Shown piece after piece: positions 1 through 9,118 of a stretch of 64,000 nt of DNA (position 1 is its first letter; each line of letters opens with the position of its first letter). The notes under the pieces were generated by a model. It searched no databases, was not told the origin of the DNA, and saw nothing but the letters and a program-made list of their open reading frames with translations. The stretch is from Aplectana chamaeleonis. Its lineage: Eukaryota > Nematoda > Chromadorea > Rhabditida > Cosmocercidae. A program made the position numbers and the translations under genes. The stretch is taken from contig JAPDOI010000290.1 in NCBI GenBank assembly GCA_029168955.1, forward strand, positions 806,001-870,000. The letters run 5' to 3'.

Positions 1-106
1 AGGAGCCTCATCCACCACTTCGACTCTTTCTAAACCTCATCCACAGGTCGGTAGTGAGCATCGCTATTTTTCAGATCATCTCGTGAATGAAAAGCTAAGC
101 ATATAA
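1..106 (+). CDS. candidate partial host exon at window edge
   Basis: An open frame runs from base 2 to a TAA at 104-106 and reads as a Ser/Thr/Pro-rich stretch (GASSTTSTLSKPHPQ) followed by VGSEHRYFSDHL. This composition looks like host coding sequence rather than transposon. A possible splice donor (ctc then gtgaat) at 82/83 would end the exon in phase 0, matching the phase-0 start of the candidate exon at 6070. Alternatively the TAA is a true stop and this is the end of an upstream gene. The 5' boundary lies outside the window. No domain is recognised. The call rests on composition and frame only, so confidence is low. Confidence 0.3.
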   Translation, partial: GASSTTSTLSKPHPQVGSEHRYFSDHLVNEKLSI

Positions 107-1258
107 GTTATGTGGTCCATCAAAAGTTGAGCCTATCAGTTAGAAGCGGTTGGTTGGAAATCAATATGCATCAAGCTCACGGTGGTACAACCACTTTCGC
201 CCAACCGGTGGCCAAAGTGTAGCTATGATATTCGCGCATTTTGGTTTCCAATCGTCCGCTTTTGATAGATGTGTGTGCAGTTTTAGTGACCTTCGCTATG
301 ACTGCAGTCGCTAGACAATTTCGCAGGTGTTCTGTTCTCCATGGGTGCAACATAGGCTTTAATAAGTTCGTGTATGAGTATTTGTCGTTTTGAACAAAAG
401 CGTTGTTAGCTCGCTTAGCTGTGCGCTTATGGCAAAATGTGGTATACATTTGGATGTGTATTTTTCCTCTATCTATTGCTCTCCGTCGTCTGTAGTAAAA
501 TTTATTCACTTTTGAGTCTACATTGAAATATTCTGCGTTGTTCAAATACTGAATACCCTCTATAAAACGTCGTAATTCACATCATCCGAGGCGCGAGCGA
601 CGCGCGCGACGCCTCGGCCTCCGTCTGCCCTACGCACTCTCACTGTCTCTAACCTCCGCTCCGATCCAGCACGCGTAGGAACCAAGTGGACTTCGCCGTT
701 TTATAGCCTGTGTATTGTATTGGGTTGAAACATAGCTATTGCGGCATCTTTAGAGCATATTTTCTCCTTCCACTAGATTGTTTTGGTAATATGTGATATA
801 TCATTCAAAAGCGCATTTCTTCCTCTATCAAGCGCTCCCTGTAGGTTTCCGTGAAGCCCAATCCTGTTAGAATTCAAAGGCATCGTACGCGAAGAAAATA
901 TAGTTAATTTTTCATATTATTTTCAAAGTAGTGCATCACTCTAGTTAATGAAAATGGCGGAAAGGGTCTCGAAATACTTCAAATCGTGAAGAAAACGAAG
1001 GTTCTAAGTTGTCAGCAGTGGCGCTTGAAATCGCGCCAATCGACTTTTCAACAGTTGCGCTTGATTACAAGGAATTCGCACGAACATAGGATGGCGATGT
1101 GCAAATTGGGATAGATGTCTGACGAAGGGCCGGTCCCTTTTGCTGGAATGCCATGCATTCGGCACTGTTCCTAGGACGGCCAAAACCGTTGCTCCGATGC
1201 TCGCTCCGACGCGATTTGTGCTAAATCGCACACCTGTCTCTCATTAGCGCGACAATAG
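107..1258. other. non-coding stretch, no recognised feature
   Basis: No convincing exon, RNA gene or repeat family was recognised. A GC-rich patch at about 588-700 (CpG-rich, gcgcgcgacgcctcgg type sequence) stands out against AT-rich surroundings and may be a foldback relic. Open frames on the minus strand (177-545, 1004-1231) show no family signature. If the flanking exon calls are right this is intronic. Confidence 0.4.
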
Positions 1259-1382
1259 TAATCGACGCGTTCTCAGTCGACCCCGTTTACATCGGTGACC
1301 CCGTAAGCGATTGATACGTCATCGTTGCGGGTGGTGGCCATTATACTTGTTCCGAATCGAATAATCGGATGAGTATCCGACT

Positions 1383-1735
1383 GATTCAGTCGGATGAAAA
1401 AGTCGACTTTTTATTCGAAAAGTCGAATATTCGAAAAAGTGCGATATCCGACTGCAGTCGAAAAGTCGAATATTCGAAAAAGAGCAATACCCGACTACAG
1501 TCGAAAAGTCGAGTATTCGAAAAAGTGCGATATCCGACTACATTCGAAAAGTCGAATATTCGAAAAAGGGCGATATCCGACTACAGTCAAAAGGTCGAAT
1601 ATTCGAAAAAGTGCTATATCCGACTACTGTCGAAAAGTCGAATATTCGAAAAAGGGCGATATCCGACTACAGTCGAAAAGTCAAATAATCGAAAAAGTGC
1701 AATATCCGACTATAAACTTAATGTCGAATATTACA
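1383..1735 (+). repeat. 43-bp tandem array, left copy (about 8 units)
   Basis: Units repeat every 43 bp, for example at 1415, 1458, 1501, 1544, 1587 and 1630. Each holds two perfect palindromes in most copies, tcgaatattcga and cgactatagtcg (here often cgactacagtcg). The array starts with a leader (agtcggatgaaaaagtcga) also found, slightly changed, in front of the right array, in the same orientation although the element ends are inverted. Reading frames through it are by-products of the repeat, since 43 is not divisible by 3. Confidence 0.9.
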
Positions 1736-2267
1736 ATCCGACCACCAAAAAACTGCACGCCAATCACACTCCTGGAAAACAATTACCTTCGTCCGAGATT
1801 TATTATTCAATTTTAGTTATTCATTTAAACATATTATTCAATTATATTTTGTTTTGGAAGAAATTTTGTGGTTGTAAGTCAGTTGGGAGCGATTTTCAAA
1901 GAAACCTAATTGTTGCCGACAGACCTGTGCTATTGGTTGGACGACTACAAGGCGTGAGGCGTGCCCAAACTGTAGAGGCACCATATTTTAGTGGGATAAG
2001 TAACCCGATGAATCGTAGTGGGCACCCTTCATTGCGTCTGTAAAGTTGTTCCCACTCGTATTGACCAGTTCACAACTCTGCTGATGATTAGCCAGATGCT
2101 TCCGAGGGAGCGGCCTGATTGGCCCTCTCGTTCCGTTAGGCGAGATTTTTTCGGATTTTAGCGACGTTCGCTGAAACCCGTGTATTCTTGCGTCGAAGGT
2201 GCAAGTTTTTTTCCGGAATTTCTACCTAAAAACGAAGGATGAATCCGCTCTATCGATCCCGCTGTCG

Positions 2268-2480
2268 CTAGGCCCGTAAATTCTCGCCATAATTGTAGCG
2301 AGAATTTACGGGTTTGTGGCTGGTCGAGGGGGTTGACCCCGAACCACTCTCTGGGAAATCGTGCCAAGAATAATTTTGACCGCGGGAATGGTGCAGGCCG
2401 TGGGAAGAAAGCGCAATGCAGTCGGTCTCAGCGGAGACCGCTCTGTAGTACGGATCAGGACAGGGTGGATCGATAAAGGC
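2268..2480 (+). repeat. dispersed repeat with hairpin head, copy 1
   Basis: Begins with a hairpin: cccgtaaattctcgc at about 2273 pairs with gcgagaatttacggg at about 2298. The following 150 bp (ttgaccccgaaccactctctgg, then gtgcaggccgtgg, then tagtacggatcaggac in separate blocks) matches the reverse complement of about 26985-27300, where the hairpin head is also present. This shows a dispersed family with a short stem-loop at one end. No coding capacity. Class unknown; a Helitron-like or foldback relic is possible. Confidence 0.6.
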
Positions 2481-2611
2481 GAGAATCTGCGATCTTTTTT
2501 TCGCATTCGCGGCAAGAATTTACGTAGTTTGTGCGGGTGATGTAGCGGGAATTTCCGTAGTTACTGAGAATGACGTAGCTAAAATGCCACCAACTGGGGC
2601 TAATACATGTA

Positions 2612-2830
2612 GTTAGGCCCGTGGCTTGCTTCCTCAAGAAAAATCATCTACGTCTCACCCGCGGCTGGCGCGGTGGTCGCGTACGCCGGCCCGCGCATCG
2701 ATTCAAGCCGAGAGAAGAGCGCAGCTGATCAGCTTACCGTACCGCCAGCCGCTGGTGAGGTTAAAACTGCCCGCGCCAGCCGCGGGTGAGATTAGAGTTT
2801 TTTCTTGAGGAAACAAGCCACGGACCTAAC
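2612..2830. mobile_element. foldback MITE, about 61-bp arms
   Basis: gttaggcccgtggcttg at 2612 is matched by the complement of caagccacggacctaac ending at 2830. Arms extend to about 2673 and back from 2770, including cacccgcggctggcgcgg. The roughly 96-bp loop is CpG-rich. Strong snapback potential; no coding capacity. It lies inside the 3.9-kb element, so it is either a part of it or a later insertion. Confidence 0.7.
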
Positions 2831-3202
2831 TAGATGACCGTAGTTTACGCAAATGCTCGCGATAAAATTAGACTACATGTCTCCGAAATCCTGGGGCGCA
2901 TCTTGCAACCTGTTGGCTGAAAACATATTCCCCCGCAAGATTTTTTTGGCAACCTTTTTGAAACCTGTGTCTTTTTACACTGTTCTCTAACAAGGTTGTG
3001 CGAATTTTTTTTTCGGTAAATACGGTATAAACGGAAAGTTCGGTAAAAATTCTGACTTCGACTTTGGTACATGTCTCATACGATAGAACAAATGATCAAT
3101 ATTATTTATGTATCATTTTCGATAGTGCATGAGGATAGTGCAAACAATGAGTGAACTTTACATACATATTAAACCGAGCTCAACGTACATATTAAACCGA
3201 GC

Positions 3203-3691
3203 TCAACGGCTGAACCCGATCAGCGGGACGTTGGTTTTGAGAAAAAGTATCATTTCGAAATTTCCTGTGGTCAAGGCCTTTCTGTAGTCACTCAAAATTA
3301 GGCCAGCTGAGGAAAACATCCTTCCCGTCTTAGCTGTGCCAGGAGGCGCGCAAAAGTACTTATTGGTCATTGAGGAAAGGTGCGGGTACGATAATTTCAC
3401 AATGGAGTCGTTCCAGTACTGCAGTGATTCAGTGTTGTGTCCGGGAGCTCCCAAAAGAATTTTTCCCGTTTCTGAAATATCTGCTTCAGGACTCTGCTGC
3501 TTTGCAACCCTGTTGGCATTTCTGAATAAAGTATGTATTTCTCGTAGTAGTATCTCGATAAGAAGAAGCATGTCATACAAAAGGTGAAGAGATCTTTTGG
3601 GCATTCGGAAAGTAAGCCAAAGGGTTAAAAAAGTAACAAAAAGAAGGATGACAAAAGATATCGCGCCAAAGGCATGCCATAACAGTGGCAA
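3203..3691 (-). pseudogene. hAT transposase C-terminal dimerisation domain remnant
   Basis: A 162-residue minus-strand frame ends with a recognisable hAT family dimerisation region: a W followed by SYPHLSSMTNKYFCAPP, then RMFSSAGLILSDYRKAL, then FEMILFLKTN (about residues 90-157). In hAT transposases this region mediates dimer formation and typically reads YP.L...A..Y...P.TS..SER.FS.AG.I....R..L......LLFL..N. The canonical SER is replaced by TGR here. The first 60 residues are hydrophobic (LLWHAFGAISFVILL) and probably come from an intron or decayed sequence, not a membrane protein. No upstream DDE catalytic region was found, so this is a broken fragment. It sits in the centre of the 3.9-kb TIR element and may be the remains of its transposase. 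Confidence 0.65.
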
Positions 3692-4033
3692 ACCCGTGAA
3701 TTACGAGTGAGAAGTAGACCGATTGGACGGAAAACCCCCAATTTCTCTCTTTGGTAACAATTTCGGTAAATTCCGAGAAAAAATTGGTAAATCAAAATTT
3801 ACCGAAAAACACAGGTAAGTCCGGAAAATAGGTAAACGGAAAATGCACACCCCTGTCTCCAAACTCTAGGGGCACTTGTTATACGGTAGAAGAACTCTTA
3901 ATATATGAAATTTCATAGCAAATCAAAATGTAATAGGCTCTTTACCTTAGAAAACAATTTCAAAAACAAGGTTACATATAGAACTCACCTGATTTCTTTA
4001 AAAGCAAATCAGAGCGATCTGACTGATCTGCTA

Positions 4034-4250
4034 ACGTAAAGTGTGCCCGAATGAGAATGGCCGACCATGCGGCCCCCTCGGCTGTGGAGCGGATTGATTG
4101 CTTGTTGACAGCCGCTGCCGGCCCCGCTTCTAGTGAATGGCTGTGGGGGAACTCTCGCTGTCGTTTCGCATGCTCGTCCGAGAGCGGCGCACGCGACAGC
4201 TGCCTGCCACTTACGACGGCCGCATGGTCGGATCGGAAACTTCGCCGGGT
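4034..4250. mobile_element. MITE of the gtgtgtccgaatgagaatgg family, copy 1
   Basis: Left end taaagtgtgcccgaatgag at about 4035 matches the ends of copies at 40701-40989 and 41469. The interior shares attgatcgg-like, gctgccggccccg and catgctcgtccgagagcgg blocks with those copies. The right end is eroded (cgacggccgcatggtcgg). No coding capacity; open frames across it are GC-driven. Confidence 0.6.
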
Positions 4251-4429
4251 GTAACGTATTGCCACGAAACCTTTGCAAATATAAGCCACGTATAAACATC
4301 CGCCATCAGCTATATTGGGCTGATTTGGTTGTGATATTTCAAGCTGCCACAAATCCCGCGAGTGGATTTGTAAAAAAATCTATGTGTTTTCATGTAAAAA
4401 AAAACAGTTACATGCACCTGAACGTTTTT

Positions 4430-4860
4430 CATAGTCGAATGAAAAAGCCGATTTTAATTCGAAAAGTCGAATATTCGAAAAAGTGCGATATCCGACTATA
4501 GTCGAAAAGTCGAATATTCGAAAAAGTGCGATATCCGACTATAGTCGAAAAGTCTAATATTCGAAAAAGTTTAATATCCGACTATAGTCGAAAAGCCGAA
4601 TATTTGAAAAAGTGCGATATCCGACTATAGTCGAAAAGTCTGCGATATCCGACTATAGTCGAAAAGTCGAATATCCGAAAAAGGGCGTCATCCGACTACA
4701 GTCGAAAAGTCGAATATTCGAAAAATGTGCGATATCCGACTACTGTCGAAAAGTCGAATAATCGAAAAAGTGTAATATCCGACTATAGTCGAAAAGTCAA
4801 ATATTCGAAAAAGTGCGATAACCGACTATAGTCTAAAAGTCGGATATTCGAAGCAAATTT
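4430..4860 (+). repeat. 43-bp tandem array, right copy (about 10 units)
   Basis: Same unit and same orientation as the array at 1383-1735. Most units keep both palindromes tcgaatattcga and cgactatagtcg. One unit near 4637 is shortened to about 26 bp by loss of the tcgaatattcga part, as expected from slippage. The array ends directly at the inner edge of the right TIR (ggaacaagtatagtggcca at 4866). Confidence 0.9.
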
Positions 4861-4884
4861 CATTTGGAACAAGTATAGTGGCCA

Positions 4885-5037
4885 TCGTGTATCAACACCC
4901 CTGAGGAGGCGGGAGAAACGGGGGAGGAGCGAGGCTTCTGATTGGACGCAACACGGGGCTGGCCTGCGTCCAATCAGTTACCTCGCTCCTCCCCCCGTTT
5001 CTCCCGCCTCCTCGGGGGTGTTGATACACGATGGCCA
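4885..5037. mobile_element. 153-bp foldback inserted in the right TIR
   Basis: A near-perfect snapback: tcgtgtatcaacacccctg, gaggaggcgggagaaacggg and gaggagcgagg on the left are mirrored as their complements on the right, with a second inner stem ctgattggacgc / gcgtccaatcag. It is bounded by tggcca on both sides (4879-4884 and 5032-5037). The left TIR of the host element has a single tggcca at the same place, so this foldback inserted after the host element formed. Because tggcca is itself a palindrome, its status as a duplication is ambiguous. Confidence 0.75.
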
Positions 5038-5159
5038 CCACCCCACCGCTGCCACTCACATACCCACTACGTCACTCCGCTATCCAACGGTGACGTATCG
5101 ATCGCTTACGGGGTTGCCTATGCATACCGGGGTCAGCCGAGAACGCATCGATTGCTGTA

Positions 5160-6069
5160 GTAGAGAGGCAGTGGAGAGGACCTGAGTTTGTGCACCCCTG
5201 TAAAAACAGAGTATAATATGGTGCTGCGAGCCATACTCAATCAAAAATATTTTCAGTGAGTTATCAACTATTTTTTCTTCAGAGAACAAAAAAAAAACCA
5301 AAAGCTAATTTTGAAACAATAGCCGATATTTTTCAAAGTTACTATCGTTGATTTTTAAATTTCTCCTATTACGTAACTGTGACGGTTAGTGCCTTATAGA
5401 CAGCATGCACTCTCGCTAAAGTTGTGGAGACAACGACGTTAATGGGACCTTACGCCCCCCCCCCCTCTAACGCCACCACCAGATCGCTCACGACGTTGGA
5501 AGCGCTAAAAACGAATGAAAATTATCGTATTTGAGCAATAATGAGTCACCAAAACAAGCAGTCACCGCCCACTCCTTTTACAGTCGCCGCACCTCAGTAC
5601 AAACAATCAAGTTTACTGCTTAAATGCGGTAATTTCGGCTCCTTTTTGACGCTATAAGCGTTCTAGTTCGGGCCGTACAAGTCTGTCTGCCTCGCTATTT
5701 TAACCGTTTTGGCGTTAGCTTTGCTTTCTCAACCAAGCGTGTATGCTGCGGTGTAACTTGTCCTCTTCCTTTTCAGTACAACATGTATTTGTTATCCCTT
5801 GATTTATGAAGTTTTTTCGTTTTTTTTTCGACAACCACCCGTACTATCAGCTCCAATCATTCGATTAATATCATAAAATCGAGGCCATTTTTGAGCTTGT
5901 ATGCCGCATTCGAAGTGTTTGCATGAAGAAACCGCAGAAATTGAAATTTTGAAAGAAAGGCGAAATTAATCCTCATGAAGAATCTCCGCAATTCTGTTTT
6001 GGTGCTACTATCTAATCTTGGAAGGGATCAAATGCTCAATCAACTATAGCTGATCCGGTGCTTCAACAG
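5160..6069. other. non-coding stretch, probably intronic
   Basis: Holds a run of about 11 C at 5456-5466, a T-rich acceptor-like site (ccttttcag) near 5777 followed by no long open frame, and otherwise nothing recognised. Confidence 0.35.
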
Positions 6070-6135
6070 GAGACAGATATAAACGATTCTATTTCAAAAT
6101 ATATTAGGCGCTTGGACCATACAATAAATTTAAGC
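6070..6135 (+). CDS. candidate host exon
   Basis: A 66-nt open segment follows cttcaacag and reads ETDINDSISKYIRR then LDHTINLS, hydrophilic and protein-like. A possible donor (agc then gtgaaa) follows at 6136. Start and end are both phase 0, compatible with 1-82 before and 6436 after. The frame continues to a TAA at about 6163 if the donor is not used. The acceptor lacks a strong pyrimidine tract. No family recognised. Confidence 0.3.
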
Positions 6136-6435
6136 GTGAAATTTGAAAGTGATCGTGTTTAACGGCAGACGACAGAGAACATAAGGTATTTTGAAAATGC
6201 GTTTTCGAATTCCATTTTATATTTTTCCGAACAACAAATTCTTTATTGTAAACTAGAAGGAAATCAAAAACGCAACGAGGTTACATTATGTTAAAACCTT
6301 CACGGAACGTATCTTGAAACAAGGTTTATTTCGAAACTCGAAGAGAGCAGTTGATTCGTCCTGCCCCGCAGATCTCAAAAATAAGTTCGAACCGAAATAA
6401 CGCCTGGTCAAGGTCTATGAATAAATACATTACAG

Positions 6436-6554
6436 AGCAGTGCACCACCAACACCTGCCATAACAGCTGAAGACGTTGTGCCAGCTTCTCAAACTCTGTT
6501 TCAAGTTTCTGAACAGCACTTTACGGAAGCATTCAATGCGAGCCGTCGAAGGAG
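6436..6554 (+). CDS. candidate host exon
   Basis: Follows an acceptor (acattacag). It reads SSAPPTPAITAEDVVPASQ then TLFQVSEQHFTEAFNAS, low-complexity then helix-prone, with no stop for 39 codons before TGA. Two donor choices exist: 6544/6545 (agcc then gtcgaa), which leaves phase 1 and fits the next candidate exon at 7165, or 6554/6555 (aggag then gtgatt), a better-looking site that leaves phase 2 and would need another exon. The frame reading LKTLCQLLKLCFKF in the same DNA looks less protein-like. No domain recognised. Confidence 0.45.
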
Positions 6555-6941
6555 GTGATTATATGTTTTTTTCGCCTCGTTATCCGCAGATTGTGTGCGG
6601 ACAAAGAAGGCCATTTTACCTTTCTGAGCATTTTAGCCCGCCAATCTCGATTGGATTTGCCCGAAACGACTGTACGAATTCCTCAGAGGATGGTGCGTTT
6701 GCCTACTAACTTTTGAAGCGTGAGCTCTAAGCTTCAGATTTCGCGATTTGTTTTCGGACTGGCTTGAGCTCTTTTTTTCTGGCTTCGCCTGATTCTCAAT
6801 CGTAGTGATTGAATTTTTCTTACTGTGAGTGCAGGTTTCATTGCTATTCACAGTGAAAGTGATCTACTTTGCATCATTTATGTGCGAAATATATACAAAA
6901 CAGCCCATGGTTTGAAAAAAAGTCCAGAGCTGCACAATTTA

Positions 6942-7056
6942 TGTACAGTCGGTACGGATCGCACTAACATGCGCTTTGCGTTCCCTGCACATCTAGTTTG
7001 CGCCAACTCACAATTTGGAACTCAACTTACCAGTGCTATTCGTGCCGCCTGTACAT
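6942..7056. mobile_element. MITE of the acagtcggcacggatcgcac family, copy 1
   Basis: Ends tgtacagtcggtacgg and its rough complement ccgcctgtaca form imperfect TIRs. The interior shares catgcgctttgcgttccc and gtttgcgccaactc blocks with related elements at 10613-10765 and 38361-38515. Non-coding; lies between two candidate exons. Confidence 0.55.
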
Positions 7057-7164
7057 CTTTACCTCAAGAAATATTTTGTATTGACCGTTATGACTTGATC
7101 TATGATCGGGCTAGATGTTCCTTAAATGTATGATGAAAAAATCTCCGTTCCAAATTCATTTCAG

Positions 7165-7235
7165 TGTTGAACGATGGCGCTTCTTCTACTGGACTCCACG
7201 AAGCCGAACGAAAAGATGTGGATGACAGGCCTGCG
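7165..7235 (+). CDS. probable host exon
   Basis: Follows a strong nematode-type acceptor (aattcatttcag). After two nucleotides of a split codon it reads LNDGASSTGLHEAERKD then VDDRPA (23 codons), acidic and hydrophilic, and ends at a donor (gcg then gttagt) in phase 0. That phase matches the phase-0 starts of the exons at 11266 and 12381. The RTE insertion at 7309-10593 begins only about 70 bp downstream in the following intron. No domain recognised; likely a disordered linker of the same host protein. Confidence 0.55.
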
Positions 7236-7296
7236 GTTAGTGAAGAATGACTTGTGGTTGTTGCACAGATTCGTTCCCTCTCTCAAAAAAGTAATT

Positions 7297-7308
7297 CATT
7301 TAGCTAGT
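7297..7308 (+). repeat. target-site duplication, left copy of RTE copy 1
   Basis: catttagctagt here is identical to 10591-10602 on the far side of the RTE insertion. Three bases (cat) at the right copy also match the element, so the true duplication is 9-12 bp. Confidence 0.9.
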
Positions 7309-7348
7309 GACTTACTTGACTTAATCGGTTGGCTTTCGCCTGACGCGG

Positions 7349-8898
7349 TCATTCCGCATCTTCAACGAGGTGTGCCGTCCTAGTAGTCAGCCGTGTCCAT
7401 TTTTCACGGTCTTCAGCCACAATTTGAACACATTCCATCCAGCTGTCACTATTCCATTTCCTGCGAAACGAAACATCGCGCCTGAACTGTCTTTCGATGC
7501 CGAGTGACTTTAAATCCTCTTTAACCACATCCGTCCAGAACTTTCGCCTACGCCCAGGTGGCCGTTTCCAGACAGGATTTGGAAGCATTTTCAAAGCGTG
7601 TTGTACGAGACGATCCGGCGTTCTTCCTAGTATATGCCCGAGCAGTCGAAGTCGACTTTCCATTGCTGCTTGAGATGGCGTTAGGAGATGCTGGCACCTC
7701 CCTCGTGTCAAGCGTTGATGTACTGCGTCGATTTCCTTGTAAAGGTCTTCGTTATGGCATACACGCGGCCAGAAATATCCAAGCAAACGCCTAAAACCTT
7801 CCTCTCCGTGCAATCCAACCTTTCCATCTGCGTTTTCGGTGCTGCCCACGTCTCCGATCCGTACATCATGATAGGGCGAATAGCGGATAGGTAGACGCGC
7901 AACTTGACTTCCTTCGCGATGGTGGTAGACCACAAACACTTGGTTAGAGAATTGAATGCAGACGTAGCTTTCGCACATCGTTGTCGAATATCCGCCGCAT
8001 AACTACCATCGTTCTTCAGCAAACAGCCCAAATAACAGAAATCGTCCACCAGTTCGATACGTTGTCCGTCCACACAAACTCCAGTTAAAGGCCTCTGAGA
8101 GACCCACATCTGCTTGCATTTGTCGGGACGAAGACGAAGTCCATAGGCTGCGGCATACTTCGAAACGAGGTTCACAATCCTTTGCAGTTTTGCGTTGTTT
8201 TCAGCGAATAACACAATGTCGTCGGCGTACTCCAGGTCGACAAGGAGCGTCCTGATGGTGTTAGGATCACATCCGCAGGAAACTGTTCTGCAACTCTACG
8301 CATGATGTCATCAACGGCGAAGTTGAAAAGAAAGGTCCTGCAACGGCTCCTTGCCTTACTCCTGTTTTCACCTCGAAAGCTGACGTAAATCCGACAGGTG
8401 TACGAACTGCTGCTGTTGTTCCTTTGTTCATGTCCTCGATTAACCGAACATACTTTTCCGGGACTCCATCTGCTCGCAGAGCATTGAGCAATCGATCACG
8501 ATGAGGAGAGTCGAACGCGGCTTCAAAGTCCAAAAAAGCAAGCTGTAATGGCTTCGAATACCGCTGCCATGATTCAATTGCTCTTCTCACGACGAACACT
8601 TGGTCGATGGTCGATCTTCCAGGTCGAAAACCGGCTTGCTCATCTCTGGTCGTTCCTTCACGATGTTTGATAAGTCGCTCGAGAATGATACGTTCTAAAA
8701 CCTTGTACATGACACGAAGTAGAGAGATTCCTCTGTAGTTCTTAGGATCCGTGACGGATAGCTTCTTGTGAAGAGGTACGATGATCGCATGTCTCCACGA
8801 ATCGGGTATCCTTTCGCTCATCCATATGGCACGGATGGTGTTGGTCATTTCACGAATCCCAGACGGAGGAAGAGCTTTCAGCATTTCAGCAGTGATGT
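7349..8898 (-). pseudogene. RTE reverse transcriptase half (frameshifted)
   Basis: Reads from ITAEMLKALPP through RT fingers (PLHKK, DPKNYRGISLL), motif A FLDFEAAFD, motif B GVRQGAVAG, motif C YADD (around 8221-8235) and thumb (LRLRPDKCKQMWVSQRP, FCYLGCLLKNDGSYAADIR), then a basic C-terminal region RPPGRRRKFWTD and a stop at 7349-7351. All catalytic aspartates are visible. The frame is broken at three places by what look like single-base losses in short homopolymers: near 8332 (run of T), near 8247 (run of C) and near 7800 (run of T), each inferred by comparison with copy 2. Copies reverse-transcribe their own RNA at the nicked target. Upstream residues of the same frame (before ITAEML) are antisense 5' UTR and do not belong. 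Confidence 0.88.
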
Positions 8899-8903
8899 AT
8901 ACA

Positions 8904-9118
8904 AGGGGGGTGTGTATACAAGTCTGTTGGTACCTGCTCGTTGGTGCCCCTGCTTCTACTGAACCCAGCAGACGTTCGAGTGTACACAGGGAACGTTCGA
9001 GCGATATAGCGTGCACAACTATATCGCGAAAGTATCCCGCATATTGCATAAAGGTGTCGCCGTCCGGAACACTAAGGCCTCTGGTCCATAACACCTTAGG
9101 ATCCGTACCTAGGGAGTC
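8904..9118 (+). other. RTE 5' UTR
   Basis: Begins aggggggtgtgtatac and matches 30526-30738, the start of copy 2 right after its target duplication, so both copies reach the true 5' end. In copy 1 it abuts the inverted RT half. Confidence 0.75.

Larger units (their letters stand above)
1259..5159. mobile_element. 3.9-kb long-TIR DNA element with satellite-bearing ends
   Basis: Left end 1259-1353 and right end 4866-5159 are inverted copies: taatcgacgcgttctc, then ccccgtaagcgattgatacg, then ggtggtggcca and ttgttcc on the left are matched in reverse order on the right. The right copy carries an extra stretch of about 35 bp near 5055-5090 and is split by a later 153-bp foldback (4885-5037). Just inside each TIR lies an array of a 43-bp repeat. 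The interior holds a degenerate hAT transposase dimerisation domain on the minus strand (about 3203-3691), a hairpin-bearing dispersed repeat (2268-2480), a foldback (2612-2830) and a MITE (4034-4250). No clear target-site duplication was found, so superfamily is not assigned. The hAT remnant could be its own degraded transposase or an unrelated older insertion. Confidence 0.7.

Noticed and set aside
1369..2043. Long + strand frames of 224 and 140 codons with repeating KSRIFEK-like peptides
   Set aside because: They run through the 43-bp array; because 43 is not divisible by 3 the same peptide blocks appear in rotating frames. Product of the DNA repeat, not a gene.
3500..3691. Membrane protein suggested by the hydrophobic N-terminal part of the 162-codon minus frame
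   Set aside because: The conserved part is the hAT dimerisation domain; the hydrophobic part lies upstream in decayed sequence with no family support.
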